This document shows, one piece after another, positions 58,088 through 64,000 of a DNA stretch of 64,000 nt. The position numbers were made by a program, and so were the translations under genes. The notes below the pieces were generated by a model, which saw only the letters and a program-made list of their open reading frames with translations, was not told the DNA's origin and made no database searches. Position 1 is the first letter of the stretch. Each line of letters opens with the position of its first letter. The stretch lies in contig NZ_AP022332.1 in NCBI RefSeq assembly GCF_009936375.1, forward strand, positions 2,636,501 to 2,700,500. The letters run 5' to 3'. The stretch comes from Methylosinus sp. C49. Its GTDB lineage: Bacteria; Pseudomonadota; Alphaproteobacteria; Rhizobiales; Beijerinckiaceae.

Positions 58088-59866
58088 TCACCGCATCTCG
58101 TCGGGGGCGCTCACGCCTAGGAGTCTCGAACCCGACGCCAGGACGCAAGTCAAAGAAACGACCAACGCCATCCGCGCATAGGTCGAATTTCTATCATCTG
58201 CATTAACAAAGCGTAATTGTGGCCGATCTTTGCCTTTGTTCCAATGCGAATGAAAGACGCTGGCGAGATCGTAGAGATAGAAGGCGATTCTGTGTGGCTC
58301 ATGCGCCGTGGCGGCCGATTCGATCAACCTCGGATATTGCGCAATCGCCTTGGCGAGCGCGATCTCGCCTTCGTCCTGCAGCAGATCGAGCGGCGCGGCG
58401 GCGAGCGCCTTCGGCGTCAGATCGAGATCGGGAAAAGCGCCGAGCGCCTGACGCAGCGCCGATTTCGCGCGCGCATGGGCGTATTGCACATAGAAGACGG
58501 CATTGTCCTTCGACTGCTCGATGACCTTGGCGAGATCGAATTCCAGCGGCGCGTCATTCTTGCGATAGAGCATCATGAAGCGTACTGCGTCGACGCCCAC
58601 CTCGTCCACCACCTCGCGCAAAGTGACGAAATCGCCGGCGCGCTTGGACATTTTCACCGGCTCGCCATTGCGCATCAGCTTCACGAGCTGGCAGAGCTTC
58701 ACATCGAGCGTGACCTTATTGTCCGAAAGCGCGGCGACAGCGGCGGTCATGCGCTTCACATAGCCGCCGTGATCGGCGCCCCAGACGTCGACGAGCGTCG
58801 TGAAGCCGCGGTCGATCTTCGACTTGTGATAGGCGATATCCGCCGCGAAATACGTATTGGAGCCGTCGGATTTCTTCAGCGGGCGATCGACGTCGTCGCC
58901 GAAATCGGTGGAGCGGAACAAGGTCTGCTCGCGATCCTCCCAATCATCCGGCAATTGCCCCTTGGGCGGCGGCAGGCGGCCGTCATAGACGAGGCCGCGC
59001 GCGCGCAGCTCGTTTATCTCCTTGTCGATCTCTGAAAGGCCGTTGATCTTCTCATGCAGCGAGCGCTCGGAGAAGAACACCTCATGGCGAATGTCGAGAG
59101 CGGCAAGATCGTCGCGGATCATCGCCATCATGGCGTCGATCGCCGCGCGTTTGACCGGCTCCAGCCATTCGCTCTCGCTCTTGTCCAAGAGTTCGCGGGC
59201 ATATTGCTTCGCCAGGGCTTCGCCGGCGGTCTTCAGATAGTCGCCGGGATAAAGGCCTTCGGGGATCGTGATCGTTTCGCCTAGCGCCTCGCGATAGCGC
59301 AGAAAGGCGGAGCGAGCGAGAACATCGACCTGCGCGCCGGCGTCATTGATGTAATATTCGCGCGTCACCTCCGCGCCCGCGAAGGCCAGGAGATTGGCCA
59401 GCGCATCGCCGAACACGGCGCCGCGGCCATGGCCGACATGCATCGGCCCAGTCGGATTGGCCGAGACATATTCGACATTGATCTTGCCCGTGAGCGCCCC
59501 CCTGCCCTGCGGCCTTCCATAGGCTTCGCAGTCGTTCAGCACGGCGCGCAGCACATCGGCGTAGAGGCTCGGCTTCAGGCGAATGTTGATGAAGCCCGGC
59601 CCAGCGACCTCGGCCTCGGCCACATTGGGCAGATCGGCCAAAGCCGCCGCGATCTCCACCGCGAGCTGGCGCGGATTGGCGAAATTGACCTTGGCCTCCT
59701 TGGCGAAGACCATGGCGGCGTTGGTGGCGAGATCGCCATGGGCGGCGTCCTTGGGCGGCTCCACGACGAAACGCGAATAATCCAGCGTCTCCGGCAGGCG
59801 GCCGGAGGCCTTGATCGAATCGAGAATGGCGGCGATGGTGACGTGGAAGTCGGAGAAGATGTTCAT
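58088..59866 (-). CDS. argS: arginyl-tRNA synthetase
   Basis: A 592-residue class I synthetase: [20 protein letters not shown] with the HIGH-type motif (HVGH), [20 protein letters not shown] with [21 protein letters not shown], and the C-terminal DALR anticodon domain ([28 protein letters not shown]). Length fits the family. It is preceded on minus by a TPR gene and not directly by dgt as in many relatives. Confidence 0.97.
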   Translation of the reverse strand: MNIFSDFHVTIAAILDSIKASGRLPETLDYSRFVVEPPKDAAHGDLATNAAMVFAKEAKVNFANPRQLAVEIAAALADLPNVAEAEVAGPGFINIRLKPSLYADVLRAVLNDCEAYGRPQGRGALTGKINVEYVSANPTGPMHVGHGRGAVFGDALANLLAFAGAEVTREYYINDAGAQVDVLARSAFLRYREALGETITIPEGLYPGDYLKTAGEALAKQYARELLDKSESEWLEPVKRAAIDAMMAMIRDDLAALDIRHEVFFSERSLHEKINGLSEIDKEINELRARGLVYDGRLPPPKGQLPDDWEDREQTLFRSTDFGDDVDRPLKKSDGSNTYFAADIAYHKSKIDRGFTTLVDVWGADHGGYVKRMTAAVAALSDNKVTLDVKLCQLVKLMRNGEPVKMSKRAGDFVTLREVVDEVGVDAVRFMMLYRKNDAPLEFDLAKVIEQSKDNAVFYVQYAHARAKSALRQALGAFPDLDLTPKALAAAPLDLLQDEGEIALAKAIAQYPRLIESAATAHEPHRIAFYLYDLASVFHSHWNKGKDRPQLRFVNADDRNSTYARMALVVSLTCVLASGSRLLGVSAPDEMR

Positions 59867-59952
59867 CGAATGTCCGGGCCGGGGGCTATTGCGGCCGGGG
59901 GTTTAGCAGAATGCGACGAATAACGCATCCTCTCGGTCGCGCGAGCGAAAGC

Positions 59953-61167
59953 TCAAGGTCGAGAACGGGTTCGACGCATTCCCTCCTCGGCCCCGGTCAA
60001 GGATCGATCGAGCGCTAGCGCCGCGCTGTAGTCGGCGAACGCACGCCCGGCTCGGCGCAGGCGCTCATGCGCCAAACCTCGATCGTATAGCGCGTCGGCG
60101 CTTTTCGGGTCGATTTCCAGAGCCTTGTCGAAATCTTCGATCGCGCGCGCGAAATCGCCTTTTCGATAGAGAGCGACGCCTCGGTCGAGACGAGCGTCGA
60201 AGCGATTCGGCTCCCTCTCCAGCGCCGCGCCGAAGTCGATAATTGCCTGATCAAACGCGTGTTTTTTCAAATAGGCCTTCGCTCGCGATGCGAAGATTTC
60301 CGCGGTCGCCTCGATCGCCGCGCTTCGGTCGTAATCGGCTATCGCACGATCCCAGTCGCCTTTTTTCTCGAAAACATGACCGCGCAACAAATATCCTGCG
60401 GCGGGAGTCGATTTGGCAAGTTCGGTGAAGTCGCCGATCGCCATATCGAGATTCCCCTTTTTCAAGTGGGCCCAGCCACGCAACGAAAGAGCCGGCGAAA
60501 ATCGATCATTGAGTTTGATCACTTCATCGAGGTCTTCGATCGCGCGCGCGAATTCTCCAAGTTTGAAAAAAATCATGCTCCGATTGTATCTGGCCGGCCC
60601 GAGCCGTGGATCGACCTTGATATCCGCAGCGACGGGGCCACGCTGACCTATATCGACCGACTCGTTGAATGACGCCCCATGCATGTGGGGGTCGTAGTTC
60701 GCGCTCGCGGCGATTGCAGCGCCGTAATCGGCGACAGCCGAGGCCTGGCTCCCAGACAAATTGCGGTAGCTCGCACGATTATAGAAAGCGACGCTCGACC
60801 TCGGATCGATTTCTATCGCTTTCGTCGCCGCCGCTATCGCCGAAGGAAAGTCTCCGAGACTTGCATGGACATTGCCGAGGCCGACATAGGCTTCATAACC
60901 GCCGCCGAGCGCCACCGCGCGCTGCGCGTCCGCGAGCGCCCGCTCGAATTCGCGCAGACGCAAAAATGCGATGCTACGGTTGACATAAGGCCAAGCTTCC
61001 AAGCCGCCGACGACAAGAACGCGAGAGCAAGCATCGACCAGTTGCGACGCCGGCAGTCCAGGCGCCGCGCAAGCCTGACGTGCGATCACTTGGTTTCCGA
61101 GAAAGACTGCGGCGAGACACAGCGCCGCTCCCAGGGCCGCGCGAACAATGAATCTGTAGAAGGACAT
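59953..61167 (-). CDS. exported TPR protein inserted between dgt and argS
   Basis: A 404-residue protein with signal peptide or anchor (ALGAALCLAAVFLGNQVIAR) followed by about nine TPR-like units: NRSIAFLRLREFERALADAQ, AYVGLGNVHASLGDFPSAIA, AFYNRASYRNLSGSQASAVA, ARYNRSMIFFKLGEFARAIE, GYLLRGHVFEKKGDWDRAIA and later ones ending ADYSAALALDRSLTG. It resembles the other TPR protein of the window (36075-37064) in repeat type but not in detail. The dgt-argS gap is short in relatives, so this gene and the 73-residue gene look like an insertion. Function unknown. Confidence 0.83.
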   Translation of the reverse strand: MSFYRFIVRAALGAALCLAAVFLGNQVIARQACAAPGLPASQLVDACSRVLVVGGLEAWPYVNRSIAFLRLREFERALADAQRAVALGGGYEAYVGLGNVHASLGDFPSAIAAATKAIEIDPRSSVAFYNRASYRNLSGSQASAVADYGAAIAASANYDPHMHGASFNESVDIGQRGPVAADIKVDPRLGPARYNRSMIFFKLGEFARAIEDLDEVIKLNDRFSPALSLRGWAHLKKGNLDMAIGDFTELAKSTPAAGYLLRGHVFEKKGDWDRAIADYDRSAAIEATAEIFASRAKAYLKKHAFDQAIIDFGAALEREPNRFDARLDRGVALYRKGDFARAIEDFDKALEIDPKSADALYDRGLAHERLRRAGRAFADYSAALALDRSLTGAEEGMRRTRSRP

Positions 61168-61252
61168 GAACCGAAAAGCCCTGAGCTGCTACGAGCTATC
61201 AGTAGCATGAGCCGGCTCGAGACTAAATGGCCGACATAGCGACCGCCGCGGC

Positions 61253-61474
61253 TCACTCGTCTATGCTCCAGCTCGCCACCTCCCGCCCATCGCCGTCCAA
61301 TATGCGGAAGCCATGCGGCAGCGGCTTATGCTTGCGCTGGACGATCACATTCGAGAACAGTGACTTGGCGTGAGTGACCGCCTTGCGCACATCGCTGATG
61401 TCGGTATTCATCCGATCGATGACCTGCGCAGTCATTCCCTCTGGAGCGGCGCCGACGAATTCGATGACGAGCAT
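61253..61474 (-). CDS. 73-residue protein of unknown function next to dgt
   Basis: The product starts MLVIEFVGAAPEGMTAQVID and ends GFRILDGDGREVASWSIDE; a central basic stretch VIVQRKHKPLPHG is present. No signal peptide or membrane helix. It lies 72 bases after the dgt stop on the same strand. The alpha/beta pattern suggests a small folded domain. I know no family, but length, start and position make it a plausible gene. Confidence 0.6.
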   Translation of the reverse strand: MLVIEFVGAAPEGMTAQVIDRMNTDISDVRKAVTHAKSLFSNVIVQRKHKPLPHGFRILDGDGREVASWSIDE

Positions 61475-61546
61475 GGGGGCCTCCCGGGTCAGAACCAGGA
61501 GGTCGGGCGCGCGAAGGGTTCCGTCAAGGCGCGCTGCGGTCGGCCC

Positions 61547-62740
61547 TCAGCCCAGCGACATTTTCTCCCCGAACAGCTTGCGATATTCGCCGAGCGCATA
61601 GCGGTCGGTCATTCCGGCGATGTAATCGGCGACATGGCGGGCGCGGGCGGCGCCCTGCTCGGCGCGGGCGAGTTCGGCCCATTCCGGCGGCATTTGCGCC
61701 GGATCGTCGAAATAGACGGGGAAAAGCCGCGAGATCACCTGCTCGGCGCGATCCCAGACGCCCACGACTTTCTCGTGCCGATACATTTTGGGGAAGAGAA
61801 AGGCCTTGATCGAGCGGTCGGCCTCGGCCATGGGCGGCGAGAAGGCGATCGTCGCCACGCCAGCGCGGCGCACATCCTCGACGCTTTTCGCCCCGACGAG
61901 GCGCAGCCGCTTCTGAGATTGGACGATGGCGTCCTCGACGAAGCGGGTGATGACGCGCCGGCCCAGCTCGTGAATGACCCGCGTGCGCTCCAGCGCGCCA
62001 TAGACGGCGCGAATCTCGTCCAGCATCACGCCGATGAAGGGGACGGCCTCGATATCCTCGAGCGAGAACAGGTTTGCGCGCAACCCGTCGTCTATGTCAT
62101 GGGCGTCATAGGCGATATCGTCGGCGAGCGCGGCCGCCTGCGCCTCCGGCCCGGCGAATGTGTCCAGCTCGAGCGGAAACAGCGCGTCGAACTCCGCCAC
62201 ATAGGGGGCGAGCGCGCGATTTGCGCGCGAGCCTCGCAAAGGGCCATTGTGCTTGACGAGGCCTTCCAGCGTCTCGAAGGTGAGGTCCAGCCCGTCATAG
62301 CGGGCGTAGCGGCGCTCGAGCAGAGTGACCACGCGCAAAGCCTGGGCGTTGTGGTCGAACCCGCCATGGGCCTCCATGCACCGTTGCAGCGCATGCTCGC
62401 CGGCATGGCCGAAGGGCGTATGGCCGAGATCATGGGCGAGCGCCACCGCCTCGGCGAGATCCTCGTCCAGCGCCAGAGCGCGGGCGAGCGCGCGGGCGAT
62501 CTGCCCCACCTCTATCGTATGGGTCAGCCGCGTGCGGAAATGATCGCCGTCCAACGGCACGAAGACCTGCGTCTTATGCGCGAGGCGGCGGAAGGCCGTC
62601 GAATGGATGATGCGGTCGCGGTCGCGCTGGAACTCGCTGCGCGTCGGCGAGGCCGATTCGGGAAAGAGGCGCCCGCGCGAGGCCGAAGGGTCACTGGCGC
62701 AGGGGGCGCGGCCACGGACGCCGGGATCTTCGATCGCCAA
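61547..62740 (-). CDS. dgt: deoxyguanosinetriphosphate triphosphohydrolase-like HD protein
   Basis: A 397-residue HD-domain protein: RDRDRIIHSTAFRRLAHKTQ VFVPLDGDHFRTRLTHTIEV with first His, AVALAHDLGHTPFGHAGEHA with HD, and ADDIAYDAHDIDDGLRANLF with the last Asp. It removes triphosphate from dGTP or other dNTPs. Length is that of the short type-2 class. Divergent from erpA over 128 bases. Confidence 0.93.
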   Translation of the reverse strand: MAIEDPGVRGRAPCASDPSASRGRLFPESASPTRSEFQRDRDRIIHSTAFRRLAHKTQVFVPLDGDHFRTRLTHTIEVGQIARALARALALDEDLAEAVALAHDLGHTPFGHAGEHALQRCMEAHGGFDHNAQALRVVTLLERRYARYDGLDLTFETLEGLVKHNGPLRGSRANRALAPYVAEFDALFPLELDTFAGPEAQAAALADDIAYDAHDIDDGLRANLFSLEDIEAVPFIGVMLDEIRAVYGALERTRVIHELGRRVITRFVEDAIVQSQKRLRLVGAKSVEDVRRAGVATIAFSPPMAEADRSIKAFLFPKMYRHEKVVGVWDRAEQVISRLFPVYFDDPAQMPPEWAELARAEQGAARARHVADYIAGMTDRYALGEYRKLFGEKMSLG

Positions 62741-62868
62741 TCGTCTCTCCTGTCATTGCAAGGTCACGCGGGCGGCCATATTTTCGCTTCGCATATCCCG
62801 CCCGACCCAGGGAGCGCAAGCGAGCTGGCCGGCGGGACAAAAGCCAAAAAAGAGGAAGGCGCGCCCAA

Positions 62869-63213
62869 ATGACCGACACGGCGACGATTGCGAAGATCGA
62901 GATGAGCGAGCGCGCCGCCAAGCGCATCGAGGCCATTCTCGCCGGCGAGGCCCATGCGAAGGCGCTGCGGCTTTCGGTCGACGGCGGCGGCTGCTCCGGC
63001 CTGCAATACGCCTATACGGTCGAGACCGAGCCAAAGGCGGACGATATCGTCGTCGAGCGCGACGGGGCGAAGCTCGTCGTCGATTCGATTTCTGCGGCCT
63101 ATATCGCCGGCGCGCGCGTCGATTATGTCGAGGATCTGATGGGCCAGTCCTTCCGTGTCGAGAATCCCAACGCCACCGCCTCCTGCGGCTGCGGCTCCAG
63201 CTTCTCGGTCTGA
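62869..63213 (+). CDS. erpA: A-type iron-sulfur carrier protein
   Basis: A 114-residue A-type carrier: AKALRLSVDGGGCSGLQYAY, with the first Cys, and SCGCGSSFSV at the end with the last two Cys. It delivers [4Fe-4S] clusters to target proteins. The family includes IscA, SufA and ErpA; the divergent link to dgt supports ErpA by position in alphaproteobacteria, but the three cannot be told apart by motif. Confidence 0.88.
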   Translation: MTDTATIAKIEMSERAAKRIEAILAGEAHAKALRLSVDGGGCSGLQYAYTVETEPKADDIVVERDGAKLVVDSISAAYIAGARVDYVEDLMGQSFRVENPNATASCGCGSSFSV

Positions 63214-63244
63214 CGGCGCCCCCTCCTCCTTTCGGAGTCCTCGA

Positions 63245-64000
63245 TTGCAGTCTCTGTTCATCGGCCATTCCTATATCGACGTGACCATGCGCACGCAGGT
63301 CATGCCCAAGGGCGACGAGAAGGATGTGGCGGAGGATTACGCCGTCTCCTTCGGCGGCAACGCCGTGACCGCCGCCTTCGCCTGCTCCAAGCTGGTCGGC
63401 GACGGCGTCGATCTACTGACGCAGCTCGCGCCCGACTGGCTCGGCCATATGTTCATGGATATGGCCGCGACCTATGGGCTGCGCGTGCATCCGCGCCGTG
63501 TGCGGCGCTCGTCCCTATCCTTCGTGCTGCCCAAGGACGGCAAGCGCGCGATTCTGCGCGCCCGCGACAATAATTTCCTCGAGGACTTCCCGCGTCTCGA
63601 CCTCACCGGGGTGCGCGCCCTGCACAGCGACGGGCATATCGCCGACGCCGCTCTCCATTACGCGCGCGCCTGCCGCGAATCGGGCGCGCTGACCTCTCTG
63701 GACGGCGGCGCGCTGCGGTCGGGAATCACCGATCTGCTCGAATTCATCGACGTCGCCATCGTCGCCGAGCGGCTCTGCGAGCAGATGACGCTCTCGGAGG
63801 CCGATATGCTGGCCTATTTGAAGAGCAAGGGTTGCCGCATCGGCGGCGTCACCAATGGCGAGCGCGGCATGCTCTGGTACGACGAGAGTGGCGAGGTGCA
63901 GCGCCTGCCCTCGCTCCCCGTGCCGGCGGAGCGCATCGTCGACACATCGGGCGCGGGCGATGTGTTCCACGGCGCCTATATGGCGTCCTATCTCCAGCGG
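63245..64000 (+). CDS. PfkB-family sugar/nucleoside kinase, partial (3' end outside window)
   Basis: The frame begins with TTG at 63245 (LQSLFIGHSYIDVTMRTQVM), with GGAG seven bases upstream, 31 bases after the erpA stop. It contains AVSFGGNAVTAAFACSKLVG (the N-terminal GG signature) and DTSGAGDVFHGAYMAS (the C-terminal DTxGAGD signature with catalytic Asp). The frame is open to the window edge, covering 252 residues of about 300. The substrate is not clear; ribokinase-like and adenosine kinase-like members share these motifs. Confidence 0.88.
   Translation, partial: MQSLFIGHSYIDVTMRTQVMPKGDEKDVAEDYAVSFGGNAVTAAFACSKLVGDGVDLLTQLAPDWLGHMFMDMAATYGLRVHPRRVRRSSLSFVLPKDGKRAILRARDNNFLEDFPRLDLTGVRALHSDGHIADAALHYARACRESGALTSLDGGALRSGITDLLEFIDVAIVAERLCEQMTLSEADMLAYLKSKGCRIGGVTNGERGMLWYDESGEVQRLPSLPVPAERIVDTSGAGDVFHGAYMASYLQR

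Noticed and set aside
58105-58150. tRNA T-arm-like sequence (GGGTTCGAGA on minus)
   Set aside because: The stem does not pair and the bases encode the conserved ArgS C-terminus.

Overview
The window is high-GC bacterial chromosome, almost completely coding, with alphaproteobacterial gene families throughout: CckA, HdaA, a DksA that has lost its zinc cysteines, NADP-isocitrate dehydrogenase, Ppk/Ppx beside HdaA, and a serS-surE-pcm-nlpD cluster next to tatABC and scpAB. Gene content and order point to Hyphomicrobiales (Rhizobiales). A methanotroph-type family such as Methylocystaceae is possible, but no diagnostic metabolic gene lies here, so that is inference. No rRNA, tRNA, CRISPR array, prophage or insertion sequence was seen.

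Layout. 1-4.4 kb: a minus-strand run coaD, two cyclophilins (one with a Tat-type signal), queA, a small unknown gene and tgt (cut by the window edge), ending with queuosine synthesis. 4.2-8.1 kb: cckA and a small membrane ORF on minus, divergent from a FliO-like gene; the shared promoter region carries a perfect CtrA-type site. 8.2-9.9 kb: dksA and icd. 10-13.3 kb: an accessory patch with a single-chain MmeI-like restriction-modification enzyme and an orphan ParD-type antitoxin. 13.4-18.4 kb: trmJ, error-prone polymerase dnaE2 and a metallo-beta-lactamase-fold hydrolase. 18.4-25.5 kb: DUF1499 protein, a short unknown gene, a lone tuf, a TonB-dependent receptor, a dihydroorotase homologue lacking the metal-binding HxH, and a membrane protein. 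25.5-29 kb: ftsEX, a YdcF-type protein and a PlsC-type acyltransferase. 29-33.4 kb: a very long AsmA-like protein and a one-cysteine peroxiredoxin. 33.5-36 kb: an accessory gene with a possible ribbon-helix-helix core, then a zinc-starvation operon (COG0523 GTPase plus DUF1826) with a Zur-type palindrome just upstream. 36-45.5 kb: TPR protein, rnd, a small exported protein, ppx-ppk-hdaA-perM-CDP-alcohol transferase. 45.7-47.1 kb: a peptidoglycan-binding/aspzincin-like metalloprotease and a small exported protein. 47.3-63.2 kb: a long minus-strand housekeeping series nlpD-like, pcm, surE, serS, tatC, tatB, tatA, scpB, scpA, nagZ, SPOR protein, argS, a TPR protein, a 73-residue unknown and dgt. 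62.9-64 kb: divergent erpA-type carrier and a PfkB-family kinase running off the edge.

Repeats. A family of paired hairpin repeats (arms reading CCTTCTCCC...GGGAGAAGG, then a second short hairpin) occurs at four places: queA/ppiB, surE/serS and serS/tatC intergenic regions, and in frame inside the recognition-domain region of the MmeI-like enzyme. A different intergenic repeat with a perfect 20-bp inverted repeat precedes the acyltransferase gene.

The observations most worth follow-up are the coding repeat inside the restriction enzyme, the CtrA box shared by cckA and the FliO-like gene, the Zur box with its COG0523/DUF1826 operon, and the signal-less peptidoglycan-binding aspzincin. I did not find a clearly undescribed multi-gene system.
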